Part shown: one piece after another, positions 51,912 to 62,855 of the stretch
How positions within the stretch are numbered: the first letter of the stretch is position 1
Layout: each line of letters opens with the position of its first letter
Source: G965240365 sp965240365
Lineage (GTDB): Bacteria > Pseudomonadota > Gammaproteobacteria > Eutrophobiales > Eutrophobiaceae
NCBI GenBank assembly: GCA_965240365.1
Contig: OZ251218.1
Location: 3,224,001 to 3,288,000, forward strand
Length of the DNA stretch: 64,000 bases
Direction: 5' to 3'
The notes under the pieces: generated by a model
The model's input: only the letters and a program-made list of their open reading frames with translations
What the model was told of the DNA's origin: nothing
Database searches by the model: none
Made by a program: the position numbers and the translations under genes

Positions 51912-52307
51912 ATGACAGCACTGCAAAAACAGCGCGGCTTCTCCCTGCTGGAAGTCCTGGTGGCCTTCACGATCTTTGCGCTCAGCATTGGCGTTATCTT
52001 TCAAATCTACGGCGGCGGGGCCCGCTCTGCCGCGCTCAGTGATGAATATGCCAGGGCCATGCTCATTGCCAGGAGCAAACTGGCCCGGGTCGGCCTGGAG
52101 CAGGGCTTCGCGCCCGGCGAACAGCGCGGGGTCGAGGCCGGAAAATATGAGTGGGTCGCGCGTATTCAGCGCATGGATGAGGATGATTATCTGCCGACCA
52201 ATTATGAGTTGTTCAAAGGCGCGGTCGAAGTCGAGGTAAGCTGGCAAAGCATGGGCAAGACGCGCTCGATCAAATTAAACACCATTAAACTGGCGCCGCT
52301 GACATGA
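51912..52307 (+). CDS. gspI: type II secretion minor pseudopilin GspI
   Basis: 131 residues; prepilin site G|FSLLEVLVAFTIFALSIGVIFQI, then a short globular domain with ALSDEYARAMLIARSKLARVG and a C-terminal KLAPL strand. It overlaps gspJ by 4 nt. Confidence 0.9.
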   Translation: MTALQKQRGFSLLEVLVAFTIFALSIGVIFQIYGGGARSAALSDEYARAMLIARSKLARVGLEQGFAPGEQRGVEAGKYEWVARIQRMDEDDYLPTNYELFKGAVEVEVSWQSMGKTRSIKLNTIKLAPLT

Positions 52308-52969
52308 ACGCGCGCGCCTTAAGCGGATTTACCCTGATCGAAGTCCTGCTGGGCATGAGCCTGCTGAGCCTGATCCTGGTTTTATTATTCAGCACCGTAT
52401 TTACCGCCAACCGGAGTTGGGCCTCCACCGAGCGGCGCATCGCGCAAAACGATGAACTGCGCCTGGTGGCGGCGTTTATTCAAACACGGTTGGCGCAGCA
52501 GTCTCCGCTGTTTTGGGCCGATCAGGATGAACCCGGCCTGCTCTTTATCGGCAGGCAGGATGAACTCCATTTTACCGCGGGCCTGCCCGCCCACCGCGGC
52601 GGCGGCGGCTTGCAGGCCCTCACGCTGAAGCTCAGCCGGGCCGGCGGAGACCGGCAGCTTGCCCTGTATTTTCAGCCGGTCACCACCGAACTCAAACCGT
52701 TTGCAAACAGCAATGGGGCCGAGCGTGTTGTGCTGCTGGATAAAACGGAGCGTATCGAACTGGCTTATTATGGCCGGGAAGAGATCGAGGCCGAATCCAC
52801 CTGGCGCGCGGAATGGCAACATGCCGAACTGCTGCCCGACCTGATCAGCCTCCGCGTGTATCCGGCCGCGGGCGGGCGGGCATGGCCGCAAATGATCATA
52901 CCGGTCTATGCCGACCCCGTAAAAGGCCAGCCCCATAACGTGCTGCGCGGCGCGGACCCGGCCGAATAA
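52304..52969 (+). CDS. gspJ: type II secretion minor pseudopilin GspJ
   Basis: 221 residues; prepilin site G|FTLIEVLLGMSLLSLILVLLFSTVF, then a larger domain (ERRIAQNDELRLVAAFIQTRLAQQSPLFW; ERIELAYYGREE; PDLISLRVYP). Order after gspI and length identify it. Confidence 0.89.
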   Translation: MNARALSGFTLIEVLLGMSLLSLILVLLFSTVFTANRSWASTERRIAQNDELRLVAAFIQTRLAQQSPLFWADQDEPGLLFIGRQDELHFTAGLPAHRGGGGLQALTLKLSRAGGDRQLALYFQPVTTELKPFANSNGAERVVLLDKTERIELAYYGREEIEAESTWRAEWQHAELLPDLISLRVYPAAGGRAWPQMIIPVYADPVKGQPHNVLRGADPAE

Positions 52970-52973
52970 GCCC

Positions 52974-53897
52974 ATGCGGAGCATAAACCGCTATCCGGCA
53001 AGACGGCAGTCCGGCGTGGCGCTGGTGATCGTGCTGTGGATGTTATCGCTTTTGATCGTGCTGGCCCTGGGCTACAGCCGCATGGTGCGCACCGAGACCG
53101 GCTTGACCGCCAATCTGGTACATTTCAATCAGGCCAGGGCCATCGCCGAGGCCGGTGTCTGGCAGGCCGTCAGCGAACTGCTGAAACCGGATGCCGAGCA
53201 ACAATGGCAGACCGATGGCCGGCCCTACTCCTTCCCGTTTGGCGCGGGCCGGGTCAAGGTCCGCATCGTTGATGAAGGCGGCAAGATCGACTTGAACACG
53301 GCCGGCCCGGAATTATTGTATGGCCTGCTGAATGCCGTTGAACTGCCTGAAAAAAATGCCCTCAGGCTGTTACAGGCCGTGCTGGACTGGCGTGACCGGG
53401 ATAATCTGGCGCGTAATCACGGCGCCGAAGACGCCGATTACCGCGCGCTCGGCTATCAATATGGCGCCAAGGACGGCCCCTTTAACAGCGTGGACGAACT
53501 ACAACGGGTCATGGGCTTCAATTACAACATTTACCGGGCGCTGGCGCCGGCGCTGACCGTCTATTCACAGCAACCCGGCATCAATCCCGCCGCCGCGCCC
53601 AGGGCGGCCTTGCTGGCCATCCCCAATATCAGCGCCGCCGAGGTCGATGATTTCATCCGCGCCAGGGCGGCGGCCGGCGCGGGCTCAACCACCCTGGCCG
53701 GGGCCGATGCGAAATATCTGTCCGAATCGGCCAGGCCGGTATATTCGATCGCCAGCGAGGGCGTGATCGGCCAGACCCGCGCCGGACTGCAAGTCACCCT
53801 GCTGATGCAATATTATTTTGACCGGCCCTATACCATCCTGGCCTGGCGCGAAGCGGCCGGCGGCACGGGCCTCAATGCGACCGCGGAGCGGAGGTAG
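52974..53897 (+). CDS. gspK: type II secretion minor pseudopilin GspK
   Basis: 307 residues; the N-terminal segment SGVALVIVLWMLSLLIVLALGYSRM lacks the +5 Glu, as is normal for GspK, which tips the pseudopilus. The alpha-domain is recognisable by DEGGKIDLNTAGPELLYGLLNAVEL and VLDWRDRDNLARNHGAEDADYRALGYQYGAKDGPFNSVDEL. Confidence 0.92.
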   Translation: MRSINRYPARRQSGVALVIVLWMLSLLIVLALGYSRMVRTETGLTANLVHFNQARAIAEAGVWQAVSELLKPDAEQQWQTDGRPYSFPFGAGRVKVRIVDEGGKIDLNTAGPELLYGLLNAVELPEKNALRLLQAVLDWRDRDNLARNHGAEDADYRALGYQYGAKDGPFNSVDELQRVMGFNYNIYRALAPALTVYSQQPGINPAAAPRAALLAIPNISAAEVDDFIRARAAAGAGSTTLAGADAKYLSESARPVYSIASEGVIGQTRAGLQVTLLMQYYFDRPYTILAWREAAGGTGLNATAERR

Positions 53898-53901
53898 CGG
53901 C

Positions 53902-54975
53902 TTGAATACGAGCGCCTTCAGCATGGCCGTCAACTGGTGGGTCAAGGGCCTGATTTATCTGTGCCCGGCCCCGCTGCGCCGCCTGGTCCGGGCCGGCCGG
54001 GGCCTGCTTGCGATTGAATTCCAGGAGGCGCGGGTCTTATTAAAGCGCTATTCCGAGTCCCCGGAGGCCGCGCCCGAGACCCGCGAATTCAGCCCGGATG
54101 ACGAGATCGGCCGTTCGGCCGCCCTGGACTGGCTGGGCGGGCAAGGCCAAAGACGGCGCAACATCGTGCTCGCCGTGCCCGGCAATCTGCTGCTGCAAAG
54201 AAAGCTGGTCTTGCCCGGGGCCGCGGCGGCCAATCTCAGACAGGTATTGGCCTTCGAGATGAACCGCAGGACGCCATTCAGCGCCGAACAGGTCTATTTC
54301 GATTATCGCCTCGGGGAGACCGACAAGGCCGACAAGATTCACGTCACGCTCTACCTTGCGCCCAAAAAACAGATCGACGCCTGGCTTGACTCATTAAGCG
54401 GCTGGGGTATTGAGCCGGACGCGATCCGGCCGGAGGGAGAACTGCGCGGCGCCGATATTAACCTGATCCCGCCCGAGGCGCGGCCGGCCGGACAGACAGA
54501 CTCGGACAAGCCCCTGCTGTGGCTCGCGGGCGCGGCATTTATCCTGTTTTTTATCGCCCTGTACGCGCCGGTTATGAACCAGCAACGGCATATTGCCAGC
54601 CTTGAGGCCGGGATCGCAAACAACAGAACGGCCGCCGTTCAATTACAATCATTGCGGCAAGACAAGGCGCGCCTGCTGACGGAGACGCAATTTCTGACGG
54701 ACAAGCGCCGCAAAGAAACCGCCAGCCTGGAATTGCTCCGGGAAATCACGCGCATCATGCCCGATGACACCTGGCTGATGCGGCTCACGATGAACGCCGG
54801 CGAATTACAACTCTTCGGCGAATCCGGCAATGCCGCGGCGCTCATACCGCTATTAGAGTCTTCCGAATATTTTGATGACGCCCGCTTCCGCTCGCCGATC
54901 ACCCGCAACAGCGTCTCCGACAAAGACCGGTTTCATGTGTCCGCGCGCTTTATCCGGGAAGAAGAGGAAACATGA
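53902..54975 (+). CDS. gspL: type II secretion inner-membrane protein GspL
   Basis: Actin-like cytoplasmic domain plus one membrane segment that links GspE to the platform. I start at a TTG (MNTSAFSMAV) with GGAGG 9 nt upstream and 4 nt after gspK; an ATG 21 nt inside (MAVNWWVKG) is the alternative. Cytoplasmic part with NIVLAVPGNLLLQRKLVLPGAAAANLRQVLAFEMNRRTPF; membrane segment PLLWLAGAAFILFFIALYAPV (about residue 210); then a PilN-like periplasmic part. About 357 residues, closer to the Xanthomonas XpsL type than to E. coli. Confidence 0.86.
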   Translation: MNTSAFSMAVNWWVKGLIYLCPAPLRRLVRAGRGLLAIEFQEARVLLKRYSESPEAAPETREFSPDDEIGRSAALDWLGGQGQRRRNIVLAVPGNLLLQRKLVLPGAAAANLRQVLAFEMNRRTPFSAEQVYFDYRLGETDKADKIHVTLYLAPKKQIDAWLDSLSGWGIEPDAIRPEGELRGADINLIPPEARPAGQTDSDKPLLWLAGAAFILFFIALYAPVMNQQRHIASLEAGIANNRTAAVQLQSLRQDKARLLTETQFLTDKRRKETASLELLREITRIMPDDTWLMRLTMNAGELQLFGESGNAAALIPLLESSEYFDDARFRSPITRNSVSDKDRFHVSARFIREEEET

Positions 54976-55550
54976 ACCGCCATTTATCCGATCAAAAACA
55001 CGCCCTGCTGGCGCTGTTGATATTGCTGGTTTTGCTGGCCGCGTTTTACACGGCCCTGGTGCGGCCGGCGATCACGCAGAAGGGCGAAAATCAGGCCCGC
55101 ATTGAAAGCCTTTTTTTCCGGTTCAACCAATTCTCCCGCGCCGGGGCCGAGATAACCCGCCTGCAGGAAGAGATCAACCGGTTGCGGGCGGCAGAGACCG
55201 GCGGCAATGACTTTCTGGCGGCCGCGGCGCCCGCGATTGCCGCGGCCAGGCTGCAAAACAACCTCAAGGCCATGATTGAAGAGAGCGGCGGCAACCTCAT
55301 CAGCACCCAGGCCCTGCCCGGCCGCGACGATGAGGCGTATCCCAGGGTCACCGTCAAGGTGCGGATGCAGGCCGATATGAACGCCCTGCAAGCGGTGCTG
55401 TACCAACTGATGATCAACCGGCCACTGCTGTTCACCGACAACATGATGATTCAACGCCGCAATATCGCCCCCGGCCCGCGGGATAGCGGCGCCGGCCTGC
55501 TGGAAGTCCACTTTGATGTCAGTGGTTATATAGAAGAGGCGGCCTCATGA
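54972..55550 (+). CDS. gspM: type II secretion protein GspM (PilO-like)
   Basis: 192 residues with a short cytoplasmic tail, membrane segment LLALLILLVLLAAFYTALV, a coiled coil (ITRLQEEINRLRAAE) and a C-terminal ferredoxin-like domain (ISTQALPGRDDEAYPRVTVKVRMQADMNALQAVLYQL). It partners GspL. Start and stop each overlap the neighbouring gene by 4 nt. Confidence 0.86.
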   Translation: MNRHLSDQKHALLALLILLVLLAAFYTALVRPAITQKGENQARIESLFFRFNQFSRAGAEITRLQEEINRLRAAETGGNDFLAAAAPAIAAARLQNNLKAMIEESGGNLISTQALPGRDDEAYPRVTVKVRMQADMNALQAVLYQLMINRPLLFTDNMMIQRRNIAPGPRDSGAGLLEVHFDVSGYIEEAAS

Positions 55551-56128
55551 GCGCGTCCTCTCCGGCCCTGCGAAATACGGCCAGACTGATATTGCTGATC
55601 GGCATCTGTGCCCTGCTCTACCTTATCTGGACCGGTTTAAACCGGCCCCTGGGTTTGTCCGATAAGCCGGCCGCCAGCGGCGCTGCCGCCGTCACCGGGA
55701 CGGCCCCGGAAGACACCCGGCCCGCCGAGCCGGACATTGCCGATTATGCCGATGTTATCAACCGGCCCCTGTTTTTCGAGGACCGGGCGCCCTATATTGC
55801 GCCCGAACCCGAGGCGCCGCCACCTCGGATGGCCCCGGTAACCGCGCCCGCGCAGAACCTTAATGTGCCGTTTACACTGAGCGCCATCATCATCAGCGCC
55901 GGCAAACGCCTGGCCATCATCCACTACGGCCGTGAAAACACCCTGCAACGCATCGCGCTCGGCCAGTCGGTCGATGGCTGGACATTCATAACAATAGAAT
56001 CGCACTCCGTTTTAGTGAGGAAAGGCGACACAACGAAAAACCTGGAACTGGCGATCAAGACCAGCCAATACCCCGCCCGCCCGGCGGCCGGGGATAACAG
56101 AATGACGAATGAGCCGGAGCGGGAATGA
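55547..56128 (+). CDS. gspN: type II secretion protein GspN/GspC-like (XpsN type)
   Basis: 193 residues: membrane segment LILLIGICALLYLIW, a Pro/Ala-rich linker (APEDTRPAEPDIADY), conserved RPLFFEDRAPY and a C-terminal HR-like domain (VPFTLSAIIISAGKRLAIIHYGRENTLQRIALGQSVDGWTFITIESHSVLVRKGD). This is the T2SSN/GspC type that contacts the secretin, as in Xanthomonas XpsN. The extreme C-terminus (AAGDNRMTNEPERE) reads into repeat-like sequence. GspD normally follows but is not here. Confidence 0.8.
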   Translation: MSASSPALRNTARLILLIGICALLYLIWTGLNRPLGLSDKPAASGAAAVTGTAPEDTRPAEPDIADYADVINRPLFFEDRAPYIAPEPEAPPPRMAPVTAPAQNLNVPFTLSAIIISAGKRLAIIHYGRENTLQRIALGQSVDGWTFITIESHSVLVRKGDTTKNLELAIKTSQYPARPAAGDNRMTNEPERE

Positions 56129-56534
56129 CGGCAAGCGCGTTGCCGGGGCTAATGGTTGTCTGATTTTTTGAGAGGCGCGCCAAGTTGTCGCTCCTTTGAA
56201 TGTCATTCCCACCGAGCCCTGCCTGCGGCAGGCAGGCCGGAATGACGGGCCTGATTGTTCGTTTTCAACCCTTCCAGCCCTCTGCCTTCTCTTTACACTC
56301 CCGCCCCGGCGTCACCCCGCCGCCTCGTCATTCCGGTCTGCCTGTGGCAGGCAGAAATGGCGTTGAAGATTGGCGCAATATATCTATTGCCCCTGTCGTC
56401 ATTCCGGCGAAAGCCGGAATCCAGTGGTTTATGATATATTCCCGCTTATGCCTGCTGCGGGCAGGCATAAGCGGAGTCCGTTTTACACTCCGGACCACTA
56501 CCACACCGGCAGAGATCATCAGGAGACTGAACAT
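56129..56534. repeat. dispersed repeats downstream of the gsp operon
   Basis: About 400 bp without a gene: 'cattcccaccgagccctgcctgcggcaggcaggccggaatgac' in part at 56201-56245, a CTGCCTGTGGCAGGCAG palindrome near 56338, and a full unit at about 56397-56470 (ATTCCGGCGAAAGCCGGAAT, 'ccagtggtttatgatatat', then a TGCCTGCTGCGGGCAGGCA half). The end carries the leader of the next gene (AGGAG at about 56521). Confidence 0.65.
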
Positions 56535-56798
56535 ATGAAACAAGCTCGACGCTACAAATACCCGCTGCAATTACCGCAGTCACTCAAGGAGACCGCGGTT
56601 CGCCTTGCCAGAGAGGATGGCGTGTCGCTCAATCAGTGGATCGTTGCGGCGATCGCGCAGAAGATCGGCGCCGTGGAGACGGCCGCCGCTTTCCTGAAAG
56701 CGCGCGCCGACACGGCGAAACGGGGCGATCTAAGCCGGTTTTTGGAACGCGTGCCGGATACCCCGCCGTTGCCGGGAGACGCCCCCGATAGCCACTGA
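56535..56798 (+). CDS. small HicB/ribbon-helix-helix-like protein
   Basis: 87 residues from MKQARRYKYPLQLPQSLKET, with AGGAG 10-14 nt upstream; the longer open frame reads through a repeat. The segment LPQSLKETAVRLAREDGVSLNQWIVAAIAQKIGAVETAAAFL matches the RHH-type 'SLNQWI..AIA.KI' motif of HicB-family antitoxins and CopG-like regulators. No HicA-type toxin gene is adjacent, so it may be a solitary DNA-binding protein. The 3' tail is Pro/Asp-rich (PDTPPLPGDAPDSH). Confidence 0.7.
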   Translation: MKQARRYKYPLQLPQSLKETAVRLAREDGVSLNQWIVAAIAQKIGAVETAAAFLKARADTAKRGDLSRFLERVPDTPPLPGDAPDSH

Positions 56799-57089
56799 CG
56801 GTCTTTTTCTGTTCGTCTTCGAAATTCCGACCAGACCCTAATCTCCCGCAAACGCTGGCCGTAAAAGCCATTCGCCGCAATAGCTCAAATTTTCCGGCAG
56901 CGCCTTTCCCTGGTCCCGGCTTTCACCTGCCTGCCCACGGCCAGACAGAATCCCCCCTCCCAGCCTCCCCCCGCTGGGGGGAGGAGCAGGGTTGCGCCTG
57001 TCCTAACTCCCTGCTGAGAAGAAGCAGGGTTGCACTCTCCCTCCCCCCGGCGGGGGGAGGGTTGGGGAGGGGGGAATGGCAGGCAGGCA
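56799..57089. repeat. purine/pyrimidine-biased repeat stretch downstream of receptor gene
   Basis: No gene. 56945-57080 is dominated by C-rich runs ('cccctcccagcctcccccc', 'ggggggaggagcagggttg') repeated twice in inverted form, ending 'gggttggggaggggggaatgg'. It could form hairpins at the end of the receptor message. Confidence 0.5.
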
Positions 57090-59394
<2,305 letters not shown>

Positions 59395-59448
59395 TGGAGA
59401 CATCCTCCGTGTCTTTGGTTAATTGGAAAACCATAGTTTAGACGTAGC

Positions 59449-59467
59449 ATGAATGATTCGCAAGTTT
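59449..59467 (-). promoter_or_regulatory. candidate Fur-like operator upstream of intact receptor
   Basis: The minus-strand 19-mer AAACTTGCGAATCATTCAT, with AATCATT matching half of a Fur box. It lies in an AT-rich block ('ctaaaaataatttcat', 'atttttataaaaataaact') shared with the other receptor copy. The family and the conserved position favour iron control; not proven. Confidence 0.35.
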
Positions 59468-59499
59468 ATTTTTATAAAAATATGAAATTATTTTTAGCG

Positions 59500-59704
59500 T
59501 TGTTATTTTGGCTTGCTGTGGGCAGATGCCATTCTCGCCCCCTCCGTCATTCCGGCCTACCCTACCTGCCGCAGGCAGGCGCCGCTCTACCACCTCGGCG
59601 GCTTGTTCCAGACGCCGCTCTACCACCTACGTCCCTGTAGGCGTACATCCCTGTAGGCGTGCCCTCATGCCGCATACAGGACATCCTGTCCATAAATGAC
59701 GGCG
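59500..59704. repeat. dispersed palindrome and inverted second-family repeat
   Basis: 59540-59580 holds a degenerate repeat with a CCTGCCGCAGGCAGG palindrome. 59581-59704 is the second repeat family in reverse orientation relative to 29965-30091: 'gccgctctaccacc', 'ggcttgttccagacgcc', 'gccgcatacaggacatcctg', 'tccataaatgacg'. It has two tandem 'tccctgtaggcgt' units where the other copy has one. Confidence 0.7.
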
Positions 59705-59767
59705 GGGTGTTGTTTTGGCTTTCCGTCATCTTGTCTGCCTGATACGGGCAGGGCTTTAGCAGGAACG

Positions 59768-59872
59768 CAGGGTCACCTCATCTAAAATAAGGCGTCAGGT
59801 ATCCGGGTCACGGTATCGTTGAGTATCGCTCATATCGCCCGCTATGTTAGCAATTTAGATGAGGTGACCCTG
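59768..59872. mobile_element. 105-bp MITE-like element with 19-bp inverted ends
   Basis: Ends CAGGGTCACCTCATCTAAA (59768-59786) and its exact complement (59854-59872). The centre ('ggcgtcaggtatccgggtca', 'cggtatcgttgagtatcgct') is not coding. No clear target duplication is seen at the flanks. A single copy in this window. Confidence 0.65.
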
Positions 59873-59983
59873 TACCTTTACCACAATATGCAGAATCAGG
59901 TTTTCGAAGCTGACAGACAGGGTCGGTAATCTATGAGGCAGGCGTCTAGCCGGTTGTCATTGACGGGCTAGGCAATCTGCTTT

Positions 59984-60274
59984 TTATATATGCCGTTCAG
60001 GCGCCATCGACTGATGCAGCACATCAATAATTTCGATATGAGTATCGCTAATCCGGTAGTAAATATGATGCTTTTCGGCCCGAATGCTGTAATAGCCCGC
60101 CTTGATGTCGCTGCGCGCCGTTCCCCGTGCGGGATTTTTGGCCGTTTCGCGCATCCGTTCACGCAGTATGCGCAGGTATTTTTTCCTTTGCCGCGCGCCG
60201 TGATTTTCAAGGGTGTAGGTGCTGATCTAGGTAAGGCTTTTCCGGGCTTGCGGAAACAGGAGGTATTTCGCCAT
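59984..60274 (-). pseudogene. parE: ParE toxin gene with in-frame amber codon
   Basis: Read from the ATG at 60274 the frame gives MAKYLLFPQARKSLT, then TAG as codon 16, then an unbroken ParE/RelE fold: ISTYTLENHGARQRKKYLRILRERMRETAKNPARG, SDIKAGYYSIRAEKHHIYYRI and THIEIIDVLHQSMAPERHI before the natural stop. Without the amber it would be 96 residues, a normal ParE. A single base change explains it. The ATG overlaps the parD stop, the standard coupling. The toxin should be inactive unless the amber is suppressed. Confidence 0.85.
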
Positions 60275-60510
60275 TATCCAATGATTTCACGCGTAAAGGC
60301 TTCACCGTCAACGCCGCGCCCCTGGTCAAGCTCGCCTTCGCCTCTGGCCAGCGTTTCACGCAGCAGGTCAAGTTTGGCTTCTTCCTGTTCCAGCAGGCGA
60401 AGACCGGCGCGCACCGCGTCGCTGACCGATGTGAAGCGCCCGCATTTCACCCGGGCTTCGATAAAACCTTCGAAATGATTGCCCAGAGAAATACTCGTGT
60501 TTTTTGCCAT
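60274..60510 (-). CDS. parD: ParD-type antitoxin
   Basis: 78 residues, MAKNTSISLGNHFEGFIEARVKCGRFTSVSDAVRAGLRLLEQEEAKLDLLRETLARGEGELD. It has the ribbon-helix-helix N-terminus and acidic tail of ParD/CC2985-family antitoxins. It starts at 60510 with GAGAGG upstream ('cgagaggtcaaccaatg'). It overlaps parE by one base (TAATG). The partner toxin is broken, so the antitoxin may persist as a repressor or anti-addiction remnant. Confidence 0.9.
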   Translation of the reverse strand: MAKNTSISLGNHFEGFIEARVKCGRFTSVSDAVRAGLRLLEQEEAKLDLLRETLARGEGELDQGRGVDGEAFTREIIG

Positions 60511-60878
60511 TGGTTGACCTCTCGTAAAAATATCTTCTCTTTTCAAATTACCAAACATTGATAATCTGTTCAAGAAAAAACAGGGGGTGGCGTAGCCATT
60601 CCGGTATATCCAGAACTTCGGCGCGCGTTCAATCTGCTCCCAAACGGCGCGTTCCATTGGTAAAAACCCCTCGCCCCCAATGCGCGTGCCTAGATAGCCG
60701 TATCAGGCGCATTGCGTCATTTTCACTCTGTGCCTGGCCCGGCCTTTTTTGGGGCCTCCAAGGTGGCGCCGTGTTGTACGGCGGCTTTGAGGCCGTCGAT
60801 GGTGCGCAGCGTCAGATTGCCGACTTCCCATTCAGCCATAGCCAGTGTGATGGTATACGGAGTTGTTTATAATTTTTT
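60511..60878. other. intergenic region between parD and the OLD-like gene, with short 38-codon frame
   Basis: About 370 bp. A minus-strand frame at 60723-60839 reads MAEWEVGNLTLRTIDGLKAAVQHGATLEAPKKAGPGTE and stops; it has no good ribosome site and no recognised family, so it is only noted. Composition turns sharply AT-rich from about 60855, marking the edge of the acquired segment. Confidence 0.4.
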
Positions 60879-62834
60879 TTACCATAAATCTGCTTCGTTT
60901 TCTTCCGTAATCTTGGACAGTATTTCCTTAAGTTCCTGAACTTTGCTATCGGTACTGTTTGAAAGATATTTTTTAAGGTCGTTTTGGCAAAATTGTATCA
61001 CATGAGATAAGTCTTTCTTAATATTATGAATATTAAGATACATCTCCAGATCTCCTTCTTTTAAAATAAAATTTCCATTGCTGTATTCTGCTTCAATTCT
61101 GGGTATTAAGTCATTGTGGTTAGCTAAAAACTCAGAAACGAGTGGTTCAGTGTTGATTTTCTTTTTTGTTTCTTCCGGATAAAAAAATTTCTGCGCCGAA
61201 TCAAGATCTGTAACATAAAATATTTTTAAGCCAAATGCTTCAAATAATTTTTTCCATCTCTCATAGTTTTCTGTGCCTTCTATATCTAAAGTAGTTATAT
61301 CTTGTATCAAGCCTTTTTTCAGTTTTTCCTCTATTGCACCAAGAATTGCGCGGAAAAAATAGCGATCAGAATCTCCCTCAACAAGCAGAATCTTACTTCC
61401 AAAAAATGCATGAGCAGAACGTTTATTGTCAAGAATTTTTACGAGCCATTTTTGATCAGTGGTAATATTTGGCTGATTTACTTTTGTATGGCCATTTTCA
61501 TCAAGTGAAAGTCTAATAACATTACCTATAGTCTCAGAATTTATAAGAGATTCGGAATGAGTAACAAGAATATATTGGCATCCCTGTTCGTCTTTTAATT
61601 TTTCTATAACACGAAGATACTCACTCTGAAATTGGTAGTGTAAATGGATTTCAGGTTCATCAATAATTACAAGTCCACCTTTCAAATCACCTCGTCCATA
61701 GGCTTCAAAAATTAAATGAATGATTGCTTTTTGTCCTGCGCTTAGTGAATTTATATCTAAAATAGCTTTATTTCTTTTTGTATCAACGAAAGAGAAATCA
61801 AAACTCCATTGCGAGTAATCTCGCAGTTTTATTTCAATTTTTAGATTAACAACTTTAAGTTTATCATTGATTTTTTTAATAAAACCTAAATTGTTTGCAG
61901 CAATCTCACATTCTTTTTTATCCTTATTGGTTCCTGTCAAGTCGAAAAATTTTTCCGCCATTCTTAATCCAACCAGACTAAAAATAGATGGCGCATCATT
62001 TTCTACAGAATTTGTGCTTTTAGAATATTCAGAGGATTTAATTTCCCGAATTTGTCTCGAAGCTGTATTCCCGTCTCCAAGGGAAACATATGCATCATAG
62101 GAATTATAATTTCTATATCCACCAATCAATGCAAATGATTCAGACAAATGAGATATTGCAGTATTTGAGTTTTCTTCATTATAAATTTCTATTATCTCTT
62201 TATATAGATTATATCTTCTTAGATAGTTATATCCAATATCTTGATTAAATTCACGTACATGGTTTTTACTTGTACTGTCCAAGGTAAAATTAAGCTGTTC
62301 AATAGGTTCCACAGGTTCCACCGTGTAAGTTTTATTTATGCTATCCAAGATAATATCGAGTTGATATTCATTTTTAGTTATTCCTTCAGTAAACATTTTT
62401 TCAGAAGAATAAAGATTAATTATTGGCAATAATTTATTTTTATTATCTTTGAGATGTTGAATGTTAGCACAATCAATATCATCTAATTCAATTATTATTC
62501 TTATTTTTTGTTCCATATTTTCAAAATTATAGTTTCTATCCAGGCGGAAATTTTCGTAATTTTGAACTTCATTTATTGTTTCCAATATTCCCTTTTTTAT
62601 ATTGGCATTGATTGTCGCTCTTTTTGTATATAGATCGGTATTTCTTTTATACGGAATAAAAAGAACTCTTCTAAAAATAAAATTTATCACTTCAAGAGCT
62701 GTAGATTTTCCTGACCCATTTTGCCCAATTAGAATACTCAAATTTTTATCAAAGGTAATTTTAGGCGCATTTAGTATATCATCAACATAAGCAAAGCTTA
62801 GAATGTTTGATATTTGCAATGATTTAATCTTCAT
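60879..62834 (-). CDS. OLD-family ATPase/TOPRIM nuclease, candidate defence effector
   Basis: 651 residues. N-terminal ABC-like ATPase of the AAA_21/SMC type: Walker A IGQNGSGKSTALE (37-45 core), a long insert, signature-like LSAGQKAIIHL (about 364), Walker B GGLVIIDEPEIHLH (about 387-397) and switch VTHSESLIN. A TOPRIM domain follows: acidic LVEGDSDRYFF (Glu ~486), DIEGTENYERW, and the DxD pair in YVTDLD (~543/545); KEGDLEMYL is also typical of OLD proteins. The two catalytic parts suggest an ATP-regulated DNA nuclease. The gene is AT-rich with Lys/Asn/Ile codons unlike its neighbours. It starts 21 nt after the DUF262-HNH gene, forming an operon. Confidence 0.82.
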   Translation of the reverse strand: MKIKSLQISNILSFAYVDDILNAPKITFDKNLSILIGQNGSGKSTALEVINFIFRRVLFIPYKRNTDLYTKRATINANIKKGILETINEVQNYENFRLDRNYNFENMEQKIRIIIELDDIDCANIQHLKDNKNKLLPIINLYSSEKMFTEGITKNEYQLDIILDSINKTYTVEPVEPIEQLNFTLDSTSKNHVREFNQDIGYNYLRRYNLYKEIIEIYNEENSNTAISHLSESFALIGGYRNYNSYDAYVSLGDGNTASRQIREIKSSEYSKSTNSVENDAPSIFSLVGLRMAEKFFDLTGTNKDKKECEIAANNLGFIKKINDKLKVVNLKIEIKLRDYSQWSFDFSFVDTKRNKAILDINSLSAGQKAIIHLIFEAYGRGDLKGGLVIIDEPEIHLHYQFQSEYLRVIEKLKDEQGCQYILVTHSESLINSETIGNVIRLSLDENGHTKVNQPNITTDQKWLVKILDNKRSAHAFFGSKILLVEGDSDRYFFRAILGAIEEKLKKGLIQDITTLDIEGTENYERWKKLFEAFGLKIFYVTDLDSAQKFFYPEETKKKINTEPLVSEFLANHNDLIPRIEAEYSNGNFILKEGDLEMYLNIHNIKKDLSHVIQFCQNDLKKYLSNSTDSKVQELKEILSKITEENEADLW

Positions 62835-62855
62835 AAATTATGGAGCAACTCAAAT

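Noticed and set aside
59968..60210. 80-codon minus-strand frame overlapping parE
   Set aside because: It is the wrong frame of the ParE gene; the correct frame shows the full toxin fold with one stop codon.
60723..60839. 38-codon frame MAEWEVGNLTL...
   Set aside because: Too short, no ribosome site and no recognised family; noted in the region entry but not called as a gene.
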